Assembly (NCBI GenBank): GCA_000017645.1
Contig: CP000781.1
Span: forward strand, 744,001-808,000
Origin: Xanthobacter autotrophicus Py2
GTDB lineage: Bacteria > Pseudomonadota > Alphaproteobacteria > Rhizobiales > Xanthobacteraceae
Direction: 5' to 3'
Length of the DNA stretch: 64,000 nt
The notes under the pieces: generated by a model
Database searches by the model: none
Seen by the model: the letters and a program-made list of their open reading frames with translations, nothing else
Told to the model about the DNA's origin: nothing
Position numbers and translations under genes: made by a program
In this document: piece by piece, positions 20,693 through 33,840 of the stretch
How positions within the stretch are numbered: the first letter of the stretch is position 1
Layout of the letters: every line of letters begins with the position of its first letter

Positions 20693-21556
20693 GTGCGCTG
20701 GGGTGTCGAGCAACGACTTGAGTTTATCGAGTTCCGCCTGTTCTGGGAGGGAGCGATCAACCGCGCCGATATTGTTGATTTTTTTGGCGTTTCTGTTCCG
20801 CAGGCGTCGAAAGATCTGACTCTCTACCAAGAGCGGGCGCCGGGCAATATGGTGTACGACACACGCGGCAAGCGCTACGTCGCGGCCGGGAAGTTTGTTC
20901 TACGCTTCCTCGATCCTGACCCTTATGTGTACCTTGCCCAGCTCCGCTCGGTCGCCGAAGGGACCGTCCCAGCTCATGATTCTCTAATAGCGGTGCTGCC
21001 AAACACCGACGTGGCGCTTACGCCCAAGCGGGACATTGATATCGAGGTTCTAAGGAATGTCCTCGATGCCACCCGCGAAGGCGCTTCACTGGACATCTAT
21101 TATCAGTCGATGAACCGGTCACGACCTGATCCGATATGGCGCAGGATCACGCCCCACGCCTTTGGCTACGACGGCTTCCGGTGGCACGCGCGGGCCTATT
21201 GCCATCTTGAGCACAAGTTCAAAGACTTTCTGCTGCCGCGCGTCCTCGAAGTAGGGGGAAAGGACAAGCCCGGAGCTTCCGGTGATGAGGACTGGCTTTG
21301 GAACAACTTCTTTGATGTCGTCATCGGCCCACATCCCGATTTGACGGAAAGCCAAAAGAAAGTTGTCGCCAAAGATTATGGGTTCGAGCATGGCAACGGC
21401 ACCCTGTCCATCCGCTACGCAATGCTGTTCTATGTGCTTAAACGACTTGGCCTGCTTGGCGATGCCGCAAAACAAAGTGCCCGTACACAGCACATTGTTA
21501 CAGTGAACCGGAAAGAAACCGAGGCAGCGCTGAAACAGGCGGAATATCAGCTATGA
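20693..21556 (+). CDS. WYL-domain transcriptional regulator
   Basis: 287 residues. The N-terminal winged helix (RLEFIEFRLFWEGAINRADIVDFFGVSVPQASKDLTLYQ) is followed by a WYL core (LDIYYQSMNRSRPDPIWRRITPHAFGYDGFRWHARAYCH), which usually senses nucleic acids or nucleotides. WYL proteins such as CapW/BrxR repress phage-defence operons and release on infection. GTG 20693 starts the frame; ATG 20680 is in another frame and stops at once. It is first of the plus-strand defence operon, 25 bp before the helicase gene. Autorepression through the adjacent operator is inferred. Confidence 0.88.
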   Translation: MRWGVEQRLEFIEFRLFWEGAINRADIVDFFGVSVPQASKDLTLYQERAPGNMVYDTRGKRYVAAGKFVLRFLDPDPYVYLAQLRSVAEGTVPAHDSLIAVLPNTDVALTPKRDIDIEVLRNVLDATREGASLDIYYQSMNRSRPDPIWRRITPHAFGYDGFRWHARAYCHLEHKFKDFLLPRVLEVGGKDKPGASGDEDWLWNNFFDVVIGPHPDLTESQKKVVAKDYGFEHGNGTLSIRYAMLFYVLKRLGLLGDAAKQSARTQHIVTVNRKETEAALKQAEYQL

Positions 21557-21581
21557 CCGCATTTGGGGGACACGTCGGCTA

Positions 21582-24500
21582 ATGGGGGCGAGACTCGAAG
21601 ATATCAAAAACGGCGCGTCAGTCCGCGGCATTGCGTCCGCGCAGCCGGTTCAGGTTGTGTCCGTCGACTGGATCGGCGACCAAGCCATTAGCGTCGTCTT
21701 CCGCGATCACAGTGGAACCGTTGCCGAATCCATTCTCTATCGAGACGACGAACACCGGCTCGAAGTCGAGAAAACGGGCCGCCCCTGGTCTTTCGATGCC
21801 GACGGCGCATTGCTGCGGCTGGTCACGGAAGCCAACCGGATCAAGCTTGCACATTATTTCGACCCCTATCTCGCGATCCATACCAGCCTAGTCGATCCGC
21901 TGCCGCATCAGATTTCGGCCGTCTATGGCGAGATGCTGCCCCGTCAGCCGCTGCGCTTCCTCCTCGCCGACGATCCCGGCGCGGGCAAGACGATCATGGC
22001 TGGCCTTCTCATCAAGGAACTGATCGCGCGCAGCGATCTCGAACGGTGCCTCGTCGTAGCGCCAGGCAGCCTTGTCGAGCAGTGGCAGGACGAGCTTGGC
22101 CAGAAGTTCAATCTGGAATTCGACATCCTGACACGCGACATGATCGAGACGTCGCGTTCCGGCAATCCGTTCTCAGACCGCAATCGGCTGATCGTGCGGC
22201 TCGACGTCCTGGCGCGTAATGAAGAGCTTCAGGACAAGCTCATGAGCGCGCAGGAATGGGACCTGATCATCTGCGACGAAGCGCATCGCATGTCGGCCAC
22301 CTATTTCGGCGGTGAAGTGAAATACACCAAGCGCTACCAGATCGGCCAGAAGCTCGGCCAGGCCTGCCGCCACCTGCTGCTGATGTCGGCGACACCGCAC
22401 AACGGCAAGGAAGAAGACTTCCAGCTCTTCATGGCTCTGCTTGACGGTGACCGTTTCGAGGGCCGGTTCCGCGATGGCGTCCATTATGCCGATACAGAAG
22501 ACATGATGCGGCGGCTGACCAAGGAGGAACTGCTTACATTCGATGGCCGACCGCTGTTTCCCGAGCGTCGGGCCTACACTGTCAAGTATGAGCTCTCCGA
22601 GGGTGAGGCCGCGCTTTATACGGCGGTGACTGAGTACGTGCGGACAGAGATGAACCGCGTGCAGCGTTTTGCCGAGGGCGACGGCAAGAAGCGGAACAAT
22701 GTTGGCTTCGCCTTGCAGATCCTCCAGCGCCGCCTGGCGTCTTCGCCGGCCGCAATCTACCAGTCGCTGAAGCGCCGCCGCGAGCGTCTGGAAAGCGAGC
22801 TCGGCGAGGCGCGCCTTGCTACGAAGGGTCGCCGGGCAGGTTTCGACGAGCGGGCGGTCAATGCAGACATCCTGCGCAACATCGAGGAATATGGGCAAGA
22901 GGAAATCGACGAGCTCGAGGACCTGATCTCCACCGGTGCGACGACCGCCGAGACTGTGGAGCAGCTCGTTCTTGAGGTCGAGACGCTGAAAAGCCTCGAA
23001 GCCATGGCGCTTGGCGTGCTGCGTTCCGGCGTGGACACGAAATGGAGCCAGCTCAACCGCATCCTCGACGATGATTTGATGATCGACTCGGCCAAGAACC
23101 GCAGAAAGCTGATCATCTTCACCGAACCGAAGGATACCCTGAACTACCTGCTCGAAAAGGTGCGCGCGCGTCTTGGCAACCCCGAAGCGGTCGATGTGAT
23201 CCACGGCGGCGTATCACGCGAGGAACGCCGCAAGGTGGTCGAACGCTTCATGCAGGACAAGGACCTGCTCGTGCTGATCGCGAACGATGCCGCCGGCGAA
23301 GGCGTCAACCTCCAACGCGGGCATCTGATGGTCAATTACGACCTGCCTTGGAATCCCAACAAGATCGAACAACGCTTCGGCCGCATCCATCGCATCGGCC
23401 AGACGGAGGTTTGCCACCTCTGGAACCTAGTCGCGGCCGACACGCGCGAGGGCGAAGTCTATGCCCGCCTCCTCGAAAAGCTGGAGGCTGCGCGCGAGGC
23501 CCTGGGTGGGCGCGTCTATGACGTGCTTGGCGAATTGTTCGAGGGCACCGCACTCAAGGACCTTCTGTTCCAGGCGATTCAGTATGGCGAGCAGGACGAG
23601 GTGAAGGCTCGCCTTCTGCAACAGGTCGATGGCGCGGTCGACCAGACGCACCTGCTTGAGCTGCTTCGACGCCGGGCTCTGACTAACGATACCATGCCCG
23701 AAGCCAAGGTCGAGGAACTGCGGCTTGAGATGGAACGGGCTGAAGCACTGCGCCTTCAGCCGCATCACATCCAGAGCTTCTTCGTTGAGGCATTCCAGCA
23801 TCTCGGCGGTCGTCTCAAACGACGTGAGGAAGGTCGATGGGAAGTGACTCATGTGCCGGTGCGCATCCGCGAACGCGATCGGCAGATCGGCACCGGCGCG
23901 CCGATTCAAAAGCAGTATGAGCGGATCTGCTTCGAAAAGGGCCTGATCAACCAGCAGCCGGTAGCGGCCTTCATCTGTCCTGGGCACCCGCTGCTAGAAG
24001 CGGTGATTAGCCTGATCCGCGAGCAGTATGAACAGATCATGCGGCAGGGCGCGATCCTGGTCGATGATACTGACCCGGGCGATAGCCTCTCAGCGATCTT
24101 CCTTCTGGAACACACGGTGCAGGATGGACGGATGACGAGCGGCGGCAAACCGCATGTGATCTCGCAACGCCTCCAGTTCACCGCGATCGACAAGGCGGGT
24201 GATGCGGTCAACGCTGGTATCGCGCCGCATCTCAACCTTCGCCCCGCAACTACCGAAGAGATCGACGCCGTCGGTAACCTGCTGGATGAGGATTGGCTGA
24301 CGAGTGAGCTGGAGAAGACAGCCATCCGCTTCGCCACCGTGGAGCTGGCACAGGGGCATGTCGCGGAGATCAAGACCCGCCGCCTTCCGGAGATCGACAA
24401 GGTCGAACAGGAGGTTCGCGCCCGGCTCAAGAAGGAAATCAATTACTGGGATTCCCGGGCCTTCGAGCTGAAAGAGGAAGAGAAGGCCGGCAAGAAGGCA

Positions 24501-25085
24501 CGGCTGAGCTGGCAAAATGCGCAGCGACGCGCCGAAGAACTGGCCGAGCGCCAGAAGCGCCGAATGGACCAACTGGAGCGGGAGCGATTCATCACTTCGC
24601 AGCCACCCCGCGTGCGTGGCGGCATGGTCGTGATTCCGGGCGGCCTTCTGGATGCGCGTCAGTCTCCGGCCGTACCGAAGCACTTCGCCGAAGATTCGGC
24701 GGCGCGGCGCGCGATCGAACTCGCCGCGATGGAAGCGGTCATGGCGGCGGAACGCGCGCTGGGAAATGTGCCCGCCGATGTGTCCGCACAGAAAATCGGT
24801 TACGACATCGCCTCACATGACCCGAAGTCGGGGCACCTGCGCTTCATCGAGGTCAAGGGACGTATCGACGGCGCTGACTCCGTGATGGTCACGCGGCAGG
24901 AAGTCATAACGTCGCTGCATGAGCCGGAGAAGTTCATCCTGGCGATCGTCTCCGTCGAGGGCGGCTTCGCTCATGCCCCGCGCTATGTGCGCGGGCCGCT
25001 CGTCGAGCGGGAGCCGTCATTCCTCGAAACGGCGATCCAGTTCGATTTGAAGCGGCTGTTGGAGCGGGCGGAGGAGGCACAATAA
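21582..25085 (+). CDS. SNF2/SF2-type helicase with C-terminal DUF3883-like domain (DrmD/Hma-helicase-like)
   Basis: 1,167 residues. Walker A is DDPGAGKTIMAG (near 131-140), DEAH at 232-235, SATPHNG, and the C-lobe GEGVNLQRGHLMVNYDLPWNP with FGRIHRIGQ. A long coiled, charged section precedes a C-terminal DUF3883-like domain whose FIEVKGR (Glu1090, Lys1092) resembles a PD-(D/E)xK half-site. Such helicases occur in DISARM class 1 (DrmD) and in helicase-methylase-ATPase (Hma) loci. DrmA, DrmB and DrmC are not here, so the Hma-like grouping fits better. Its TAA overlaps the next ATG by one base, indicating translational coupling. Confidence 0.88.
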   Translation: MGARLEDIKNGASVRGIASAQPVQVVSVDWIGDQAISVVFRDHSGTVAESILYRDDEHRLEVEKTGRPWSFDADGALLRLVTEANRIKLAHYFDPYLAIHTSLVDPLPHQISAVYGEMLPRQPLRFLLADDPGAGKTIMAGLLIKELIARSDLERCLVVAPGSLVEQWQDELGQKFNLEFDILTRDMIETSRSGNPFSDRNRLIVRLDVLARNEELQDKLMSAQEWDLIICDEAHRMSATYFGGEVKYTKRYQIGQKLGQACRHLLLMSATPHNGKEEDFQLFMALLDGDRFEGRFRDGVHYADTEDMMRRLTKEELLTFDGRPLFPERRAYTVKYELSEGEAALYTAVTEYVRTEMNRVQRFAEGDGKKRNNVGFALQILQRRLASSPAAIYQSLKRRRERLESELGEARLATKGRRAGFDERAVNADILRNIEEYGQEEIDELEDLISTGATTAETVEQLVLEVETLKSLEAMALGVLRSGVDTKWSQLNRILDDDLMIDSAKNRRKLIIFTEPKDTLNYLLEKVRARLGNPEAVDVIHGGVSREERRKVVERFMQDKDLLVLIANDAAGEGVNLQRGHLMVNYDLPWNPNKIEQRFGRIHRIGQTEVCHLWNLVAADTREGEVYARLLEKLEAAREALGGRVYDVLGELFEGTALKDLLFQAIQYGEQDEVKARLLQQVDGAVDQTHLLELLRRRALTNDTMPEAKVEELRLEMERAEALRLQPHHIQSFFVEAFQHLGGRLKRREEGRWEVTHVPVRIRERDRQIGTGAPIQKQYERICFEKGLINQQPVAAFICPGHPLLEAVISLIREQYEQIMRQGAILVDDTDPGDSLSAIFLLEHTVQDGRMTSGGKPHVISQRLQFTAIDKAGDAVNAGIAPHLNLRPATTEEIDAVGNLLDEDWLTSELEKTAIRFATVELAQGHVAEIKTRRLPEIDKVEQEVRARLKKEINYWDSRAFELKEEEKAGKKARLSWQNAQRRAEELAERQKRRMDQLERERFITSQPPRVRGGMVVIPGGLLDARQSPAVPKHFAEDSAARRAIELAAMEAVMAAERALGNVPADVSAQKIGYDIASHDPKSGHLRFIEVKGRIDGADSVMVTRQEVITSLHEPEKFILAIVSVEGGFAHAPRYVRGPLVEREPSFLETAIQFDLKRLLERAEEAQ

Positions 25086-26356
25086 TGGTGTTGCCGCTTG
25101 CCCATGTGACCCACTGGGGTGCCGCATCGAGACAGGTCATTCGCACGTTCAACGGGCGAAGCAATCTCCCAGTCCACGAATTGGCGAAAGCCAAGGTGGC
25201 GAAGCCTCGCGGCCGTACACGACCGCTACCTAAGGCATCGGGCAATGTGCAGTTCAGTGCGTGGCGTCTCGCCCATGCGGTCAAGAAGGCTGATTGCTTG
25301 CGGTGGCCGGCAGCGCCGATCCGGTGGGTAGGGGCTACCGGGTTTCTTCTCGAAAACGGCCACCTGTTCGATTGGACCGCGAGCGAGTGGTGCCTGCACG
25401 AGGGCATGTCGAGTTTCTATGCCGACTTCTCCGGCTCCGGCATGGCGGGGCGGATTGCGCAGGGCATGGCGCTGCTGTTCCTTGAGGACAACGGCTATGC
25501 CTACGTCGGCCGCTTCGAAACCGAGTGGAAGCAACGCGCTGCTACGCAAAATAGGCAATGGCCCGAAGACAAAACGAAGGCGCCAGATTTCATTGCCGAA
25601 AACGGGGAAAAGGAATGGGTGCTGGCTGAGTCCAAGGGCGGGTTTTCGTCTCCTGGAAAGAAGCCGCCCATCAAAGGCGCCCTTAGGGACGGGCTGACCC
25701 AGCTCGACGGTTGGGACAAATACATCACCCCCCAGCCGATAAAGAGCTTTGCGATTGGCACGTTCCTGCGGGAAGCCGGCGATACTTCGGGCGAAACATC
25801 GCTCATCGCCTTTGTCGACCCAGAACCTGAGGTTCCCCAAAACCCTGTCGAATTCCCCCGCGACGCGGTTCGCCGAGCCAATTATGCCTCCTGGCTAACG
25901 CTGATGGGGTTGGACGAAGCGGCTGCTCGGCTTCGGGAAGGCGAAGGGGAGCCACAGCGATATGAGCTTCCCCTCGTTACCGTTGGCGAGCGCCAATATG
26001 CCGTCAACATCGCGTCCGTGGCGCCGAGGTATCCCGACCTGTCTGGCCGCGACTTCTGGCGTGAATTCCGAGACTGGCGGTTTTGGCCATTCCTTTGGTT
26101 CCGGGATGGCATCGACATCGAGCTTGTCGGTCTTGATCTGAAAGTCCTGCGCGCCCTGAGTTCGGCGACGCAACCGGCTGGTGCTTCAGAATTGATGGCG
26201 CTGGAGCCGTCAGAGCGGCGAGACACGCCCGCCGATCTGGATGGCGCGACATTTTACGGCAGTGTTTTTTCGGATGGTTCTTTGCTGGGCGAGCTGAGGC
26301 TGCGGCGTCCAGACGAACCGTTCCCGGATTTCGAATGGACTGAGGTGGAACTGTGA
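25085..26356 (+). CDS. Unrecognised 423-residue protein with a PD-(D/E)xK-like motif
   Basis: I do not recognise the family. Residues 165-186 read KAPDFIAENGEKEWVLAESKG: PD at 167-168, then a hydrophobic strand with E182-x-K184, the spacing of a PD-(D/E)xK nuclease core. A helix with Glu134 precedes it, as motif I would. The following KGALRDGLTQLDGWDKY could be the next helix. The N-terminal 60 residues are basic, and the C-terminus is Trp-rich (FWREFRDWRFWPFLWF), then acidic. It overlaps the helicase stop by one base and the methylase start by four, so it belongs to the same operon. A nuclease or effector role is inference. Confidence 0.6.
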   Translation: MVLPLAHVTHWGAASRQVIRTFNGRSNLPVHELAKAKVAKPRGRTRPLPKASGNVQFSAWRLAHAVKKADCLRWPAAPIRWVGATGFLLENGHLFDWTASEWCLHEGMSSFYADFSGSGMAGRIAQGMALLFLEDNGYAYVGRFETEWKQRAATQNRQWPEDKTKAPDFIAENGEKEWVLAESKGGFSSPGKKPPIKGALRDGLTQLDGWDKYITPQPIKSFAIGTFLREAGDTSGETSLIAFVDPEPEVPQNPVEFPRDAVRRANYASWLTLMGLDEAAARLREGEGEPQRYELPLVTVGERQYAVNIASVAPRYPDLSGRDFWREFRDWRFWPFLWFRDGIDIELVGLDLKVLRALSSATQPAGASELMALEPSERRDTPADLDGATFYGSVFSDGSLLGELRLRRPDEPFPDFEWTEVEL

Positions 26357-28899
26357 CAGCTTACAAAAAGAAACTCATTGAGGTCGCGCTTCCGCTCGAA
26401 GCAATCAACGCGGCCTCGGCGCGGGAAAAGTCGATCCGACATGGGCATCCGTCCACTCTGCATTTGTGGTGGGCGCGGCGGCCGTTGGCGGCATGTCGGG
26501 CTGTACTTTTCGCCCAGCTCGTCGACGACCCTTCTTCTCGCGTCGATGAACTGCTCGCCGATTCGAAGCTCCGTGCTCACGCGGAGGCGGAGCTACCAGA
26601 GCGCCTAGCCGCCTGGGAGAACAGCAAGGCCTCGGCGCAAGGGGCGGCGGCCAACGCGCCTGAGCCGACGCTGGAGGATGTGGCGGTCGAGATCGAGCGC
26701 AGGCGGCTATTCGAGATCATCGAGGAACTGGTGAAGTGGGAGAACTCGACCAACGAGGAAGTGCTGGAACGCGCGCGGGCCGAAATTCGCAAGAGCTGTG
26801 GCGGCGAGCTGCCCGCAGTCTATGACCCGTTTTCGGGTGGTGGTTCGATCCCGCTCGAGGCGCAGCGGCTGGGCCTGCCCGCCTATGGGTCCGACCTGAA
26901 CCCGGTCGCGGTGATGATCGGCAAGGCGACGATCGAGATCCCGCCGAAGTTCAAGGACAAGGAACCGATCCATCCCGACGTGAAGGGCCGTCAATTCTAC
27001 CGCAACGCCGAGGGGCTGGCTGAAGACGTCAAATACTATGGCGAATGGATGCGTGAAAAAGCTTGGGACCGCATCGGGCATCTCTATCCTCAGGTGGAAC
27101 TGCCGAAGGAAATCGGCGGTGGCCAGACAATGGTCATAGCCTGGATCTGGGCACGGACGGTGCCGAGCCCAGATCCGGCGTTTGCGGATGTGCAGGTACC
27201 GATCGCGTCGAGCTTCCTGCTCAGCCGCAAAGCCGGGAAGGAAGCCTGGGTCGAACCTATAATTGACAAGCAAGCTAAGACCATCGCCTACCGGATCAGA
27301 TATGGCGGCACCAAAGCCGAGATGGCTACCGCAAAGGATGGCACCAAGGCCGGACGCGGCGCAAATTTTCGTTGCATCATCTCAGATACGGCCATCACGC
27401 CGAAGCACATCACTTCCGCTGCAAAATCAGGAAAGATGGGCCAAGTTCTCATCGCGATTGTAGGGGAAGGTAAAGGTGGCCGCGCTTATGTCTCGCCGTC
27501 TGCCGAGCATGAAACCGTTGCCTTTTCTGCCGGACCGAGTTGGAAGCCTGAACAGCGTCAGCCCAAGAACCCACGCTGGTTTTCTCCGCCAGCGTACGGA
27601 ATGGACACTTTTGGCGACCTGTTCACCGACCGGCAGTTGGTGGCGCTGAACACCTTCAGCGATCTGGTACATGAGGTGCGGACGCAGATTGAGGCCGACG
27701 CACAGAGGGCTGGCCTCTCCTCGGATCCGACCGCGCTGCGAGATGGCGGCAAGGGTGCCAAGGCCTATGCCGAAGCGGTGAGTGTGTATTTGGCCTTCGG
27801 ACTATCCAAGGCGACTGATTATCACTCATCAATAACCACATGGCACAATGGACGCGAAATCATTCGCAACACTTTCGGTCGGCAAGCTCTTCCAATGACT
27901 TGGGACTTTACCGAGGCAAACCCCTTTTCTTCGTCAACCGGAAACTGGTTGAACTGCATCGAATGGGGAGTGAAAACCCTCGCTGCGCTTGTGACTGCTG
28001 CGGGCGGAACCGAACGCCAACACGATGCTCAGACCGTCGATTATCCGCCGGAAACCGTAATTTCTACCGATCCGCCCTACTACGACAATATCGGTTACGC
28101 TGACCTGTCGGATTTCTTTTTCTGCTGGCTGAAGCCGGTTATCCGATCGGTTTACCCTGAAATTTTTGGCAGCATTGCCACACCCAAGTCGGAAGAGCTG
28201 GTCGCCACCCCCTATCGCCATGGTGGGAAAGATACAGCGGAGGCCTTTTTCCTCGATGGTATGAGCAAGGCAATCGCCAACATGGCCAGGCTATCGTCCG
28301 ATCGTTTCCCAGCAACGATCTATTATGCGTTCAAGCAGAGCGAGGTCGCGCAGGAAGGGATTAGTTCGACTGGTTGGGCCACCTTTCTGCAGGCGGTAGT
28401 CGAGGCAGGCTACGCGGTCGTCGGCACATGGCCGCTGCGTACGGAAATGGCAAACCGCATGATTGCCTCAGGCACCAACGCGCTGGCCAATTCGGTCGTC
28501 CTCGTCTGCCGTAAGAAGGAAGCTACAGCCGAGGTTATCACCCGGGCCGAGTTCATTCGCGCCCTAAAACGCGAATTACCACCAGCGATTGCCGAACTTC
28601 AAGTTGCCAACATCGCGCCTGCCGACATGCCTCAATCGGCTATTGGTCCGGGCATGGGCGTCTTCTCGCGCTACAAAGCCGTTCTCGAATCCGACGATAG
28701 CCCGATGAGCGTGAAGACTGCGCTCCAGCTCATCAATCGGGAACTCGACGAATATCTCGGCGGCATCCAGGGCGAGTTCGACGCCGACACGCGGTTCGCC
28801 ATCACCTGGTTCGAGCAGAACGGGAACGGCAAAGGGGATTACGGTGTCGCCGACAACCTCGCCCGCGCGCGCGGCATTGAACCGCCCCGAGTTTTCTAG
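26353..28899 (+). pseudogene. DUF1156 adenine-specific DNA methylase, interrupted after residue 841
   Basis: Starts at GTG 26353 inside a GTGA overlap. It has the DUF1156 N-terminus (KSIRHGHPSTLHLWWARRPLAACRAVLFAQLVDDPSS), methylase motif I DPFSGGGSIPLEA at 158 and motif IV DPPYYDNIGY at 573. At 28878 an IS3-family element enters; the frame reads five more codons of IS sequence after GIE and stops at a TAG supplied by the IS. The missing 130 C-terminal residues are at 30107-30494. All catalytic motifs remain, so the truncated protein might still methylate DNA. Methylases of such loci are thought to mark host DNA. Confidence 0.9.
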
Positions 28900-29771
28900 A
28901 CGCCTTCGGGGGTCGCTTTGTGCTGCCGTTCGAACTCGATGGGCGACAGCATCCCGTTGCGTGCGTGTTTGCGGGTGGGGTTGTAGAACATCTCGATGTA
29001 ATCGAACACGTCCCGGCGTGCCTCGTCTCGCGTGCGGTAGACCTTGCGGCGGATGCGCTCGCGCTTGAGCAGGTTGAAGAAGCTCTCGGCCACAGCGTTG
29101 TCATGGCAGTTCCCGCGACGGCTCATCGAGGGCTGCAGATCGTGGTGTTTCAGGAACGAAGCCCACTCCATGCTGGTGAACTGGCTCCCCTGATCCGAAT
29201 GCACCAGCACACGGCCCTTCGGCTTGCGTCGCCAGACGGCGGCCAGCAGCGCCTGAAGCACGACGTTGGTCGTCTGCCGGGCCTGCATGGACCAGCCGAC
29301 GACGCGGCGGGAGAAGAGGTCGATCACGACCGCCAGATAGGCGAAGCCTTCGTGGGTGCGGATGTAGGTGATGTCGGTCACCCAGGCCTTGTCAGGCGCC
29401 TCCGCGTCAAACCGGCGATCGAGCGTGTTGTCGACCGCCAGGGATGGCTTGCCTCCATATTGGCCGGGGCGCCGCCTGTAGCCGATCTGCGCCCGGATGC
29501 CGGCAAGCCGCGTCAGCCGCGCAACCCGGTTGGGGCAGCAGCTCTCGCCCATGTCCGCCAGATCGTCGTGAAGCTTGCGATAGCCATAGACCTTGCCGCT
29601 CTCGCTCCATGCCGCGCGGATCAGCTCGGTCTGTCGCTGGTCTTCCTGCGCGCGCTTGCTCAGCGGGTCCTTCAGCCAAGCGTAGAAGCCGCTAGGCTGG
29701 ACACGCAGGCACCGACACATGGCACGGATCGAAAACAGAAGGCGATGCTCGGCGATGAACGCGTACTTCAC
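28896..29771 (-). CDS. IS3-family transposase OrfB (integrase catalytic domain)
   Basis: 291 residues with the rve integrase core: first Asp in WVTDITYIRTHEGFAYLAVVID, second in VLVHSDQGSQFTS, and Glu in AVAESFFNLLKRE, forming the DDE triad. An HTH_21-like segment (SGFYAWLKDPLSKRA, then YGYRKLHDDL) precedes it. It overlaps OrfA by four bases; the active OrfAB protein is normally made by -1 frameshifting. Confidence 0.93.
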   Translation of the reverse strand: MKYAFIAEHRLLFSIRAMCRCLRVQPSGFYAWLKDPLSKRAQEDQRQTELIRAAWSESGKVYGYRKLHDDLADMGESCCPNRVARLTRLAGIRAQIGYRRRPGQYGGKPSLAVDNTLDRRFDAEAPDKAWVTDITYIRTHEGFAYLAVVIDLFSRRVVGWSMQARQTTNVVLQALLAAVWRRKPKGRVLVHSDQGSQFTSMEWASFLKHHDLQPSMSRRGNCHDNAVAESFFNLLKRERIRRKVYRTRDEARRDVFDYIEMFYNPTRKHARNGMLSPIEFERQHKATPEGV

Positions 29772-30043
29772 TTTGCATCCTTGGCGAAGTACGCGGCCGC
29801 TTTTTTTAGGATGTCGCGCTCCTCCGTCACGCGCTGCAACTCGCGCTTCAGCCTGCGAACCTCAGCGGCCTGATCGTCATCGCGGGCCACGGCAGCAGGC
29901 TTGCCGTACCGTTTCCTCCACTCGTAGAGCGAGTACTTGCTGATCCCCAGCCGGGCCGCCACCTCCGCAACCGGATAGCCCCGTTCGGTGATCTGAACGA
30001 CGGCGTCGCGCTTAAAGTCCTCGGTGAAGTTCGCTTTGCCCAT
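29768..30043 (-). CDS. IS3-family transposase OrfA (HTH)
   Basis: 91 residues. The N-terminal helix-turn-helix (EDFKRDAVVQITERGYPVAEVAARLGISKYSLYEWRKRYGK) is followed by a leucine-zipper-like helix (EVRRLKRELQRVTEERDILKKAAAYF). It binds the IS ends and multimerises. The A7 slippery run lies in its last 15 codons. Confidence 0.92.
   Translation of the reverse strand: MGKANFTEDFKRDAVVQITERGYPVAEVAARLGISKYSLYEWRKRYGKPAAVARDDDQAAEVRRLKRELQRVTEERDILKKAAAYFAKDAK
29800..29807 (-). other. Slippery A7G site for -1 frameshift in IS3 OrfA/OrfB
   Basis: On the minus strand A AAA AAA G occurs in OrfA at LKKAAAYF. A -1 shift here enters the OrfB frame and gives the fused OrfAB transposase usual for IS3 elements. 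Confidence 0.8.
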
Positions 30044-30106
30044 CGGGGCCTCCTTGCCTAAAAATTTAGGGAAGAAGGCGTCCAGGAATCTAGGGGCGGT
30101 TCACAT

Positions 30107-30494
30107 CTCGGTCGAGAGCGTCAAGCACGCCGGCATCGTCGAAAGCGCCGCCGGCAAGGTTCGCATCCTCACCCGCGATGAACTCGACGACGATTGGGAC
30201 CCGGAGGAAGACCGCCATCTCACAGTGTGGGAGTGCCTCCAGCATCTCGTCCGACAGCATGAGAAGGACGGGATATCTCACGATACGGCCGTTCTCTTGA
30301 AGAAAATCAGCACCAGGGCCGAGGCGGTGAAGGATCTCGCCTACTGCCTCTACGACATCAGCGCCAACAAGCGGAAAGATGCGAAGGAGGCCACGGCCTA
30401 CAACGCGTTGATCGCCGACTGGGCGGAACTGACGCGGCAGGCGGCGTCAATCCACGACACGAGCGGCGATCGCCAGATCCGGATGGACATATAA
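30107..30494 (+). pseudogene. C-terminal part of the DUF1156 methylase, cut off by the IS3 element
   Basis: Encodes the last 129 residues (SVESVKHAGIVESAAGKVRILTRD... to IRMDI). The motif DRHLTVWECLQHLVR is typical of DUF1156 C-termini. A GTG at 30024 inside the IS end is in frame, so a separate C-terminal polypeptide could be made. It ends 12 bp before the GTG of the DUF499 gene, which has AAGGGGGA as ribosome site. Confidence 0.88.
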
Positions 30495-30506
30495 GGGGGA
30501 ACGGAC

Positions 30507-33803
<3,297 letters not shown>

Positions 33804-33840
33804 CAAGGTGGACCGCGGCTTGGGCGGTCCATCACTGATG

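Larger units (their letters stand above)
28878..30103 (-). mobile_element. IS3-family insertion sequence, 1,226 bp, in the methylase gene
   Basis: Terminal inverted repeats begin TGAACCGCCCC at 28878 and at 30103 on the other strand. A 3-bp CAT duplication flanks it (28875-28877 and 30104-30106), as usual for IS3. It has two overlapping transposase frames with a slippery A-run. Excision with one CAT copy rejoins the methylase as ARARGISVESVKHAGIV. Confidence 0.95.

Noticed and set aside
21582..28899. DISARM
   Set aside because: A DrmD-like helicase and a methylase are present, but no DrmA, DrmB or DrmC-like genes; DUF1156 plus DUF499 fits an Hma-like locus better.
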